Below are positions 47,839-59,700 of a stretch of DNA of 64,000 nt, piece by piece. This DNA is from Odiellus spinosus. Lineage: Eukaryota > Arthropoda > Arachnida > Opiliones > Phalangiidae. Position 1 is the stretch's first letter. Each line of letters opens with the position of its first letter. Below the pieces are notes generated by a model. The model worked only from the letters and a program-made list of their open reading frames with translations. It had not been told where the DNA came from and made no database searches. The stretch spans positions 6,602,601 to 6,666,600 of the forward strand of contig OY987237.1 in assembly GCA_963920705.1 (NCBI GenBank), written 5' to 3'. The position numbers and the translations under genes are program-made.

Positions 47839-50800
47839 TTATTTGGGTTTATTAACAGGTGGCGTTTTATTGGCAGAACTTGATCTGAAAGTTCTCGTTT
47901 GTGGCGGAAAAGACGAACGAATACTTTTTGGGTTCCCCATTTGTTTAACACCAGTATTAGAACTAGAACTGGTTGCTAAAGGGGGTTCTGAAGGATTAGG
48001 TTCTGTAGATTTCCTTTCATAGATAAAGTTGCCGTTCGAATTGATAGTCGGATCGCGGGGATAAACCTAAAATATGATATAAATTTAATAATTGTGGGAT
48101 GCATTATTTATTTCAAGTAAATTCGAGGTGTCGGTTTTAATTTCATAAGCCTTTGGAACTAAAGTTAAATTTTTTAAATTACTTAGATTTAAATTAAAGT
48201 ATCGTTATAAAAAGCAATTTCAAAACATTCTGTGCAATTTTATAACCTCAAAAAAGGTACGAAGTCAGTCACAAACTCGAATTTAAGCCTTTTTATTTAT
48301 CGAATACCCCTTTATTGAACCTAGGCCTAAGAAGTGAGCCTTTACTGAGTCTAAGCCTAAGACTCGAGCCTTTATCGAGTACTCACACACTCACTAAATT
48401 ACTTACAGGAGATCTGTTTAAGATGGGTGGTCTTGATGGATAAACGTTGGTTGCGGGAATACTGGGAGTAGAGGTTAAAGCTGAGGCTCGAAATGGAATG
48501 GAAGACAAATTTTGAGTAGGGTCGGTGATGGTGGATGTAAAACCTCTTCTCGGAAGTCCCGCATCGTTTAATTGTTTATTTAACCAAGTTATAACTGAAA
48601 TAGCATTCTTAAGATTAAAGATAGAAATAAATTGAAGTTTGATAAACAATAATAATAAACAAATTTGTTAAATAATTTTACCATTTTCATTTGATTTATT
48701 TCGTTGCGTAATTTCCTCTAATTTCTCGTTGATTGAATTAATTTCCTTTTTCAAGTTTGCGTTTTGCGATTCTCGTTCTTCTGATAATTGTTTATACGTT
48801 TGAAGATCGTTTTCCAGTTTGAAAATCAATCTTTCTTTCTCGTTAATGGCTTCTTCTTGTTTGCGAGCAACTTCGCCGTGAATTTTTAACTTAATTTGAA
48901 TATTGAAATTTAATTAAAAACTCCTCAAACAAAAATTAAGTTAAAGTAAAATTCGAACATTTAACTATTTAATTAAACTTAAAAGAAATTTTAAAATTAG
49001 AAATATTAAAGAAATTTATTAAAATTAATAAATTAAAGTTTAATTAAAATTTTAAAAGGTTTATAACTTTAAATTTAATGAATTTATTTGAATTAGAATG
49101 TTCCAAGATCTTAAAAGCGATCAAATTAAGTTTAAGTAAATGTTTAAGATTGTAAAAAAATAAATAAACTACATACTTTGTTATGATAATTGCGAATTTC
49201 CATTTGCAATTTTTTAATGATTTCATTTCCTTTATTCAAATCTTCAGAAACAGTTCTCAAAGCGTTCTCTCGTTTGGCCACCAACACTTGTTTTTCGTCT
49301 AGAAGTTGCTCTAATTGTTTCTGATAACAAAATCAACTTAAACTCAATCAAATCGACAATTTTAAATTAAATTTACTTTTTGTTCCTGCGTAGTTTTCAA
49401 TAATTCCTGAGTTTTGATTAAGATTTGTTCCTTATCGCGAATTTCCTGATTACCAGCGGATAACTGAGCTTCGATTGTTCCAATCATTTTTAATTGTTCG
49501 TGATATTGGAGATCTAGAGATTTGTTCTCTTTGGTTAAGGCAGCGTTCTTTCGTCGCAGTTGCGATAATTCGTCTTCACTGCTCACGAAATGAGTTCGAA
49601 TTTCGCGCACATTCGCTTCCGATTTTGATAGTTTTTCTCGTAATTCCTGATTTATAAATTAAATTAGTTTTTTACCTTAAAACTAACTTTGGAGTCAAAC
49701 TGACTTCATTTTGATTCTCCAATCTCTTAAATTTGTCTTCTAAATGTTGGATTTCTTGTCGATAACGTTCGTCCAATTCTTTTTTAATTTTATCGCAATT
49801 AAATTCAGCTTCTTTTTGAATCTGATAATTTAATCAAGATTTAGTTTATTTTTAGATTAAATTATTTAAATTGTGTTTGATTAATTTAATCAAGATTCAA
49901 TTCAATAGTATCTGATTAAATTAAATTTAATCAAGATTTAATGATTTAAAATTATAAAAATAAACAGCATTAATAAATAATATTAAGCTATATTCACCCG
50001 CAAAACTTTGTCTTGTTCATCTCTTAGTTCTTCAGCGTGTCTTCTACTCAATGTTGAAATATCATTTTGTAGCGTCTGACGAATTCGCTCAAATTCTTGA
50101 TTTCTAGATGACAGATTTTCTTGACAGTGATGTAAATGGTTTTGATACTCAGCTTGGGACGCTCGTAACGAGTTATCGAGTCTTTCATTATCATCCTTGG
50201 CGAGTTCAAATAAATAAGAAGTTTATTTTAAAAGAATTTAAACTTACTTTGTAAGATTTCAAACAAGAAGCCAAATATTTCTTTATAAAAGTTTCCGTAG
50301 CGGGTAAAAGTTTCAAGGAAAGATGCGACAAATGTTTGAAAGGGTTTGTTTCAATTATTTCCACATCAACGTTACTAGATTCTGAGCCGAGAAGTCCCGA
50401 TGTTTTTAAATTTAGGATAAACCTTGAATAAGTAAAGATTTAAAACAAAATATTAAACTAAGGAGAGTTTTAAAACTTACTTAGGAGTCTCTTTGCGTTC
50501 TTCCTGTGAACAAAGTTCTAACAAATCGATAAACTTTTGAGGGAACGAGGGGAAGTCGATTAACAAACCTTGTTGCGACTTCAACCTTCATTAACAATGT
50601 AAATCTCAGATTACTAGAGTTACGTCTTGAATAAGCTTACTTACAGTTGAAAATCTTCTTCGTTAATGGTTAAATTATATATGAAAAATGGATCAAACTC
50701 GTCGGTCATTCTGATCGCCAGTTCTTGACGAAAAGTTGACAAATTAGATGATCTTTCAATGGTAATACGTAGTTTTGTGGTCCTGCCTAATGTTGATCCA

Positions 50801-50922
50801 CGTTCGTTAACGATAACGCTCAAAGATTTGGTGAATAGAACCTCGACAGACGGCTTGGGGTCACATTCCGATGAAAGGTAACCACCCTTCACTCCAGTGA
50901 GCCCGGTTCCATTGTGGTACAT
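47839..50922 (-). CDS. Sas-6: Spindle assembly abnormal protein 6 (SAS-6), complete, ten coding exons
   Basis: SAS-6 dimers assemble into the nine-fold cartwheel that sets centriole symmetry. Exons: 50922-50645, 50585-50481, 50422-50248, 50195-49998, 49821-49705, 49646-49377, 49320-49177, 48889-48682, 48594-48407, 48066-47839. All ends are GT-AG and phases agree, giving 636 residues (human about 657). Head domain at about residues 28-185: RLTDD-like [40 protein letters not shown] and [20 protein letters not shown]. Phe156 in NPFKH corresponds to the Phe131 used for head-to-head contact in human SAS-6. A coiled coil runs from about 187 to 498. [13 protein letters not shown] at 499-511 is the conserved C-terminal motif, followed by a Ser/Pro-rich disordered tail. 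The first Met is chosen because, if the preceding exon ends at 50994, an in-frame TGA lies upstream. About 27 residues precede the usual head start, a longer lead than in vertebrates. Confidence 0.96.
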
Positions 50923-51902
50923 GATTAAAACTGACTGAAATAGGATAAAAATCATTTAATTTGACATTCATAAACGTTACTTATGTAACTTACACTCCAA
51001 CTGATAGTAAAATTAACAAACAATTCTCATTTTCGGTTAAAAGTTAGTCAAATGGTCCTATACCCTTCAATAACTTCCCGGTTTAACTCAAAATTAGGCT
51101 TAACAATTAATAGAGGACAGATGGCGCGATTACTTTCCTATGATTGGTCGGCTTAAAACGGTGCAAAATTCAATTTATTACTAAAAAGTAAAAACATACT
51201 CCTTTCTAATCCTTGGTACCATTACAAATTCGGGCGCAAAAGGATTAAAACAAACTAATCATAAACACAACCGCAAAACAATTCTAAACAAATAAGATTA
51301 ATCTAAAATTGTGTCAAAATAAATAAAATGGCAGGTCCCTTTGGCTATTTCAACTCCAATGGGGAAATAAAAATTGTGCCAAAGATAACGCATATCTGAC
51401 AGATCTATATTTCAATATATGAAAAATTAAATAAAACATAGGGATAGACCACATCATTTTATCAATTTTTGTCAAAAGTTTATCAAAGTACGTATAATAT
51501 TGCCTCATATCTTAACCACTTTTGGAATTATTGATTAAACTTCTATGAAACGAGTGCGTAAAGTAATTGAAGTGTTCTTGGTCCCACAGCGGATCAAGAA
51601 ACTTTAATCTATGCCAAAGCTTATCTCATTCCTCGCTAGCCTCATTAAATAAGCAATATTCTTGTGTAAGATTCTTTAAACAGCGTCAACAAGTCCAGGG
51701 ACGCTTAAAAGCTAGTTTATTAGCTCTTCGAGCTAGAGTAGAAAAGATCGAAAATAATATTCGCAAGGTTTAGATAGGTATTGGTTTTTCTGTAGAGAAC
51801 AACTTCTATTTTTGAGTCTCCGCGGAGTTCTAGGCAAAGCGAATCAATAGCTGTTAGCCAAGCCCTTGTCTCTCACGCAGAAATATTACAGCTGAGCCAA
51901 AG
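50923..51902. promoter_or_regulatory. Shared head-to-head intergenic/promoter region, SAS-6 and SLC37A4
   Basis: About 980 bases separate the two start codons. A probable non-coding first exon of SAS-6 ends at 50994 (GGAGT|GTAAGT) and joins TTTCAG|TCAG at 50934. The plus-strand frame at 51567-51773 ends in a helical, charged stretch preceded by TTCTTTAAACAG, but I could not link it to any other exon. It may be 5' UTR of SLC37A4. No TATA box or repeat stands out. Confidence 0.5.
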
Positions 51903-54900
51903 ATGGCTTCCAAATCAGACTCTAAGTTGTTCAACTATCAAATGACCATTTATACCAGTATGTTCATTGGATACGCCTGTTTCGCTTATAACCGGAAAAG
52001 CGTATCTTTCGCGATGCCCAAATTAATGGAAGAAGGGTTGGACAAAAGTGATATAGGTGAGGACCCACAAATATTTACGAATTAATAATTATTATGAAAC
52101 TATCTAACAGTTGGCATGAACTTCTTTCATACTAATGATGTTAAACATTATGTATCCAGTCTCCCCTGGTTTTGCTATTCTGTCAACAAGGACACTGTCA
52201 TATTGAAAAATGATTTACGTATATAACGTAGGTTTGTGGCCTTCATAAAGGTCATAAATATCGTCAGGATCAGTTACGAGCTTTACTTGTTGGGTTTAGT
52301 AAGTGTAAAGACAAGAATATGACGTCACGAGAGCAACTTGAAGTTGTAGTTTAACTATACAAGCTGTAAGCATAAAGGATCCTAGACTTAAGATGAAATA
52401 TTTAATATCGAATAACTTTACTAGAAAGTTAAAAACATTTTTTTTTTTTTTTTAATTTTCATTGGCCTTTGGAAGCGAGCTCTTATTTTTTGCAATCAGG
52501 TCGTGGCACTTTTCCAACTAAAGTGTGTTTGAAAGTACGAATGGTTTATTACGAATTCCGAACACGAGATGCAATAATGATACAGCTTGTTATGACACAA
52601 ATATTTAGAGGTATAAAAGTTTGTTAGGTTTTAATTTTGGAGATTAGACTACGGAAATTTCACTAAAAATATTTTAATTTAGCCTAATTGCGCGATTTCT
52701 AGTGTTTAAGTGTAATATATTTGATATAATGATATATACGTATACAAAATAAAATTTATTTATTGTGGGTTATAACCACTTTGAAATATAACACCGCATC
52801 TTTAAGCAAAAATACGCGAGATATGTTTAGGGAACACCCCCCAGTCACGTCTTTAGGGGAAACCCCACGTCACGTCTTTAGGGGAAACCCCACGTCACGT
52901 CTTTAGGGGAAACCCCACGTCACGTCTTGAGGGGAAACCCCACGTCACGTCTTGAGGGGAAACCCCACGTCACGTCTTGAGGGGAAACCCCACGTCACGT
53001 CTTGAGGGGAAACCCCACGTCACGTCTTGAGGGGAAACCCCACGTCACGTCTTGAGGGGAAACCCCACGTCACGTCTTGAGGGGAAACCCCACGTCACGT
53101 CTTGAGGGGAAACCCCACGTCACGTCTTGAGGGGAAATCCCACGTCACGTCTTGAGGGGAAATCCCACTTCACGTCTTGAGGGGAAACCCCACGTCACGT
53201 CTTGAGGGGAAACCCCACGTCACGTCTTGAGGGGAAACCCCACGTCACGTCTTGAGGGGAAACCCCACGTCACGTCTTTAGGGGAAACCCCACGTCACGT
53301 CTTTAGGGACCCGTCGTAACATTATTTTGGGAAAAATGTCAATAACAAAAGCACTATGCTTTGTTCTAACCTCAGAAACGATTGAAAATTCCATAGGAAA
53401 ACAATTTTTTTATGGAATTACAGGTCCATTCCGAGATTGGAACTAATGTCAGCTCCCTATGACCCTTCGCACTGTTCTTAATTAAAACTCTACCACGTTC
53501 AGGTTTAATCGCGAGTAGCCAGAACTTGGCTTACGCAATATCGAAATTTTTGGGAGGAATTCTCTCGGATCGAATGAGTTCCAAACTCTTATTCTCTACT
53601 GGTCTGATTGTCAGCGGTTTGGCCACTGTGGCCTTTTCCAGTACCCCAAATTCCGTCCTTACCTTCGCTGCCCTATGGTTCCTCAACGGATTCGCCCAAG
53701 GATGCGGTTGGCCCGCTTGCGCCAAAGTACTAAGACAGGTAAGAACGGCTATACTTAATCCTAAAACTACTCGTTGACTTCTCGGTTGACTGTTTTTTTT
53801 CGCGGTAACCAGTAGTGGTTCGCTCCCGAGCAATTTGGAACTTTCTGGAGTCTTCTGTCGGCCAGCGCAAACATTTCCGGTGGAGTATCGCCTTTCGTTT
53901 CCGCCTATTTGATCCTTAACTACGGTTGGAGGTTTAGTCTACTCGTTGCTGGAACTGTCTCAGTTGGAATTGGATTCCTATGCTTGGTGACCATCATCAA
54001 TTCACCGATTGACATAGGACTCCAAAGTTTCGCTGAGCCAGCCACGAAGAAACCCGGAAGTAAGTGATCGCGGATAGTCCCTTTAAATGAACAAGTAGCC
54101 TATTTTCTATGTCATTGTCAAATATACAAGATCAAATATACTTAAATACAGTGGATGATGTAATGAACATAAAGGATAATTTATTAGATACGATATAAAG
54201 ACTTGAAATGGTAATATCCATTTAAGGTAAAGAGATTCCCAAGGAAGGATTCAGTGACTTGGTTGCAAGTCCATTTCTTTGGGTGATTTCTTTCTGCTAT
54301 ATGGTAGTCAACTGCGCCAGGACCAGTACGGTTGATTGGGGACAGCTATATTTAATGAAAGACTGGGGACATTCTCAATACGTTGGTAAGTAATTGTTTC
54401 GAGGCTAAAATCTAAATAAGCTGAAGATATACAATTGACTAAAAAACCACTTTGCATAAGCGAAGGAAGTGCGTTTTCAAGTAGCGTTGAAAGTGGTGGA
54501 TTTCTGGGTGGCGTACTTGCGGGGTATTTAACTGACTGGGTTTTGAAACGACGTGCCAAGAAGGTAAATAAGACCCTGGTATTATATTTTAACCGGAAAT
54601 TAGGCTATGAACCTTTACGGATAGTATTAAGCTACCGGGCGTTGTTTACTTTTATGGAAAAAGGTAATACACTTTAGTCAATATCTAAACGGGTTCAGCC
54701 TCGCTTCCTGAATTAAGAAAGACAAGACATGATACAGCTAAGCCTAATCCACTTTAATTATAATTACAGCCGGGTAAAGGCAACGCCAGGATGCCTGTGG
54801 CAATCGTCTTCATGATTGGTTGCGCTTTATCGTTTCATTTTCTGCATTTTTACATTGATTCCTCATCGTCCCAAGTAAATTTTCAACCGAAAGTTTAATT

Positions 54901-55559
54901 CAGAGCTAAGCCTAACAAAATTCTAATTACAAATAAGTTGTTGATAACCATCGTTGGATTCCTCCTGGGGGCGTGTCTTTACGGACCGATCGCCATATTT
55001 GGAGTCATTGCCAGCGAATCGTCCCCTCCTCATCTAAGTGGAACCGCTCACGCTATCGTTGCATTAGCTGCCAATGGTAATGAAATTGGACGAAAAAAAT
55101 CAGTCAGGGCTTCCATCTGGTCCTTAAACCACTCTAAAATTAGTATTTGGTCCCTAAATAACCCTAATTTCCACTCGGAAGTACCAAGAAGAGAGGAATA
55201 AACTGTGCAGGGTGGTCTCCACCCATCTGTCCTAAAAGGTTGTACGGTTTGTAACAGACAAAAATGCAACCATTGAAAATGGGTCCCTATTTTGATATAA
55301 TTTAAAGTCCCAATTTTCCCGGTTTTTTTTATTTTGTTGGAAGCCCTGAAATCTCTATTTACGATCTTACCCACCTTGTTTTGGATTTATTTCTTTAGTT
55401 GGTGCAATTTCATCAGGATTACCATTTAGTTACATAGCTTCGACTTACAGTTGGGGCGCCATTTTCTTAATTCTCGAAATAGTCAGTGCACTGAGTGTTC
55501 TCGTTATGTTAATCACGAAGAATATGAACCCAGCCATTGGTCGGCTCAAAAAAGATTAA
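51903..55559 (+). CDS. SLC37A4: Glucose-6-phosphate transporter SLC37A4, complete, eight coding exons
   Basis: A major-facilitator protein of the ER membrane that exchanges cytosolic glucose-6-phosphate for phosphate and feeds glucose-6-phosphatase. Exons: 51903-52056, 53503-53738, 53816-54059, 54227-54385, 54466-54563, 54770-54874, 54938-55076, 55399-55559. Phases agree and give 431 residues (human 429). Recognisable blocks: [20 protein letters not shown] (Arg31 equals human Arg28, essential for transport), [73 protein letters not shown] and GTAHAIVAL. Twelve membrane helices are expected from the family. The C-terminus RLKKD resembles a dilysine-type ER retrieval signal (human ends KKAE). 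Intron 1 holds a 25-bp minisatellite; intron 5 a dispersed repeat. The acceptor at 54465 has a weak pyrimidine tract but is the only one that keeps the family sequence in frame. Confidence 0.97.
52835..53312. repeat. GC-rich minisatellite, 25-bp unit, about 19 copies, in SLC37A4 intron 1
   Basis: Near-identical head-to-tail units of CACGTCTTGAGGGGAAACCC plus CACGT. Outer units carry TTTAGGGG instead of TTGAGGGG, symmetrically at both ends. Each unit contains GGGAAACCCC and a CACGTCACGT junction. It stands out as GC-rich in an AT-rich intron. Confidence 0.97.
54625..54680. repeat. Dispersed fragment in SLC37A4 intron 5
   Basis: ATTAAGCTACCGGGCGTTGT then TTACTTTTATGGAA recur at 7275-7345 and 60865-60930. 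Confidence 0.55.
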
Positions 55560-55634
55560 CGTCTTTTGTTTTTTAAAGGCATTTTTTTGCCCTGTTTTTT
55601 TGTATCAATATGAATATTGTGAATTATTGTTGTT

Positions 55635-55640
55635 ATTAAA
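55635..55640 (+). terminator. SLC37A4 polyadenylation signal (ATTAAA)
   Basis: The common variant ATTAAA lies 76 bases after the stop codon. Confidence 0.45.
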
Positions 55641-55749
55641 TATATATTATATATTGAATTATTTACATTATTATTTAAAAAGGGAGAGTGTAACGTCGTT
55701 TTGTACTCTGTTCGAGCCGCAACGTAATTTTTACTAAGCTATGAAATTA

Positions 55750-56470
55750 TACTTTTAAGAATCTGGGTATAAATTAGGCTTAAAAATAGTGTTACTTCAA
55801 ATTAGGCTTAACCATCGGGCTGATTTAATTTAGGCTTAAAATCATTTTTGGTTAAATTTATGTTAAAAAAACCTTGTTGGTTTAATTCAGGAACGAGGCT
55901 TGCGATACATTCTTTAAAAAACCGTGTTGGTTTATTTCAAACTCAAAACCTTGCTGGTTTAATTTAGGCTTAAAAAGCTGGTCGGTTTAATTCAGCCTTA
56001 AGAGCCTGGTTGGTTTAATTTAGCCTTAAGAGCTTGGTTGGTTTAATTTAGGCTTAAAATAATTTTTTGTTTAATTTATGTTTAAATCATTTTGGTTTAA
56101 TTTATGTTTAAATATTTTTGGTTTAATTTAGGCTTAAATCCTTTTGGTTTAATTTAGGCTTAAAACCTTGTTGGTTTATTTTAGCCTTAAAACCTTGTTG
56201 ATTTAATTTAGGCGTAAAATATTGGTTTAAAAAGCTCGTTGGTTTATTGTAGGCTTAAAAATTTTTAGGTTTTGTTTATCCTTAAAAACCTTGTATGTTT
56301 AATTTATGTTTAAAAGCTATATTTGTTCAAATTAATCCCTAAAACCTAGTTTGTTTAAAATTAATCTCTAAAACCTAGTTTGTTTAAAATTAATCTCTAA
56401 AACCTAGTTTGTTTAAAATTAATCTCAGAAGCCTTGATTGTTTAAAATAGGCTAGGCTTACAATCCTAGT
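55750..56470. repeat. Degenerate tandem repeat, GGTTTAATTTAGGCTTAAAA unit
   Basis: More than fifteen irregular units of 26-36 bp of the type GGTTTAATTTAGGCTTAAAA plus CCTTGTT, with a more regular sub-block (CTAAAACCTAGTTTGTTTAA) near 56330-56410. It separates the SLC37A4 3' end from the next promoter. Confidence 0.8.
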
Positions 56471-56693
56471 TAATGTAATTACTAGCAGCAGCCATTATCC
56501 GTTTAAATTAGGCTTAGAAACTTGATTAAAGTAATGATCGGAGTGTTTAAAAGTTTGATTTCTTTCCATTAAAAGAAAAAAACCTTTTTGACGTTTCATT
56601 GTACCTTTAAAAAAATCTCCCTTTTAATATAATGCGACTTTAGATAATAAAATTTCTTTAAAATTAAAAAATTACAATTTGATAAAACTCTAG

Positions 56694-56700
56694 TATATAA
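56694..56700 (+). promoter_or_regulatory. Possible TATA box
   Basis: TATATAA lies 66 bases before the ATG of the following gene. The spacing would allow a short 5' leader. No start site is proven. Confidence 0.4.
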
Positions 56701-56765
56701 ACTAAGATTTCATGAGCATATTGGTTTAGTTTAAGTGTTAATCCGAGTTAGCTTAAGTTCTCAAA

Positions 56766-59700
56766 ATGTTGTCCCGAAACTACAGAAGTGCTGAAGCTGT
56801 TTTTTCCCAGGTAAATACCAAGAAAAATACTTAACGGAATGCTTATGTTCCCATTCCCCCATAACTGTTTACTAAAAATACCAAGTTAAGATAAAACCAG
56901 AGTCAAATGGGGACCTATGTGCCACTTGGTGTACGAAATTATTACCTTAACTTGTAGTAGTCAAGGGCAAATCTTATCAGGGGAATAGTTTAAAACTCCA
57001 TTGAAAGGGACAGCAGGGGATGGTCCAAATGAGGGATGAACTTATAATAAGAACGAGGACAATCTCGATAGTCAGTACCTTGTAAACAGGGTCAAGGTTG
57101 GTTAAATTGTGTCGTCTAAAGTCAGCATTCATTGGTACCTCAGTACCTGTGGGTTTATTTTTATCCCGAAAATTTCCATTCGCCAGAAAAGGTTAATTCA
57201 CACGGAGCTTGCAACACGTAGAAAGCCGGATTATTTTTTTTTTTTTGTTTTTCTAAGTTTAACAGTTTAAATCGTTTTCGATGGAAAGATTCAGAAAGGG
57301 TATTAAAAAACACATTAGAACTTATCTTAAGTGATTCTAAGTTTCTAACTCTACTTTTAATTTGACTTAATTTCACTTTTTTTAAGTTTCAGTGAGCACC
57401 TGCCTAGCCACGGTTCTATCTCGTATACGTGGTTTCTCAATGAGATCAGGAGTAATGGGCTTTGAGTGTATTGCAATTTAAAACTGACACGACTATAATA
57501 ATTTCAGCTTTACTTGTTAGCAGACCCGAATATAGTCAACCCCTTTCTCTCTGAAGTAAAAAACTCTACAGTTGGATGTGAGGCTCAGCTTTACTCGCGC
57601 TGCAAGGTCAAGATGAAATAATCTAGAGACCCTCTGTTAACTTTATGAATAATAAAACTACTTAAAGTCCTATTTATGTTTAGCATGTTGTATTAATCCG
57701 CCTTTGCTTATCTTTCATTGAGACTAGCCTATCGAATAATTTCGCAGCTGGGCACAATCTCTAAACCCAAAGGTTTTACCCCAAAAATTCCTCGATTCAT
57801 TTCAACAAAAGAGTTTGGAAGGGGGGTGTGGTGCATGGGCTTTTCTTAGAATATTGGTACAATTTTTACCAACTTTCTTACGATTTACTTCAACAACGTT
57901 TGGTTTTAGGAAAAGACTGTCCTCGTCAATATCCGAAATATGAGATCCGAGTCCGACAAACGTAAAACTAGTCGCGCTTTAACCGGCGTCAGAAACCCTA
58001 TCTTCGACGGTTCCACCCAGTCCATTCCTGGACCAGGCTTTACTGGCAGTATCAGTGATAATAACAGCTACGATATGGTGGGAAAAATGCCTACGGACCG
58101 AGTTCAGTGCGTAACAAAGGAAACTACGACAGTCATACCTTTAAAGGAAGCTCCTCGGACTAAGTTATCGACGCCATTGAGTCCAACAAACAAAGGTAAA
58201 TATTCAATTAGTTTTTGGTGTATATAATTTCTATTGTTTCTTTGTTTTGGTGAAAAGATTTTTAAGTTATGGAATACATTTAGATTTATGTTATACATAA
58301 TTTTTAAGAATAACAATATCAAGGTTTCGAAGTTAAAGGGAAACTTGTAGCTAAAAATGGAACATCTTTTGAATTGTGAAACGTATTCGAGAATTTTTTC
58401 GCAATTGTTATATTAATTAAAGTTTGGTTATTTAAATAAAAGTAAATATTAATACGGGTCAATCGTATTATTTTGGCGCTTGTAATGTGCCGGTGTTTGA
58501 TGCATTAAACGCCGATCTATTTTTTTTTAATGTTAAGACATAACAAGCGCTGTTGAAGGCGGAAATAATAAATTTCAAAAGCTGCTCCATTTTTTTTTTA
58601 CCTCCAAGTTTCCGTTTAACGTCAATGTTAACTTAGGGAGGAGGTGATCATCATCTTGAAATGATGTCGGGGCCTTCTAATCTTAGTTGGGGTTATGGCG
58701 TCATGGTTTTCCCCCCGCTGACCAATATAATTACGATTTTTCATAATAATTAATATAATCTATATGATTAACAACAAGTGGGGTTAATCCACCAGAAAAT
58801 AATTTAGAAACAAATATTAAACTAACCAGAAAATAGGCTTAGCTGGATAAGAATCATCGACCAATGACATTTATGCTCCTTATTTGTGGAGTTCAGGATC
58901 GCCATGAATTAAAGTTTAATATTTATTTCTAGTTTAGGGATTGGGCCTATTTAAACGATAAGGAATCGATAAAAAATTAATTGTTGGTTGCATTCTCCCT
59001 TTCATAAGGACTGTTAGTACGTCGTCATTTTGCTATTCAACCAATAAGAGCGAGGATAAGTATGCGAATAGCTTACAGCCCTTTTTAATAGCTAGATTAT
59101 AGGGATTTAGAATTATAACCGAAACATAATGGTAAGGTTCCTAAACTTCCAGTTATAGCAAATATCAATGCTATGACGTCATAAAAACGGTGAAAGAAGG
59201 ACGTTGTATAATTATTTAACCCCCCCCCCTTCACTTTAAAATAAACCCGTATAATTACACCAATAATTAGTTTGGTATTGAAGCTACTATGAAAATAGTA
59301 GACTTCTAGATTACTAATATTTCCAAACGAGGTAATCCGAGTTTCATTCTCCTTGCTATAAATTAAATTATTTTAAACAAGTGAACAATAAACCCTGTTG
59401 TGAATACGAAGTCGCTTCAATATTTTCCTTAAACAAACATTTCTATGATAAGATTAAAAAGATTAATCTCAAAGTTCAAATTTCTTCTCTCGCTTGATCT
59501 AGAAAAAATATCGCAACCCTTTTTTAATTTTTTTTCCAGAGCAAAACTTTAAAAAATCTTGGGACCATCTGGACTCTTACATGGAGCATAGAAAATCCAT
59601 GTCCGGTTCAGTTTTAAACGCCAAGAGTTCCGTGGAAATGGGCCGTTCATCGTCATCGATGGACAATGGGCGAAAATGCAAGTTGGGCAAGACTTGCACC

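Noticed and set aside
51567-51773. Plus-strand frame ending in QVQGRLKASLLALRARVEKI
   Set aside because: It looks helical and follows an acceptor-like TTCTTTAAACAG, but there is no ATG start in the frame and no compatible upstream donor that I could find between SAS-6 and SLC37A4. Possibly 5' UTR; not called as a gene.
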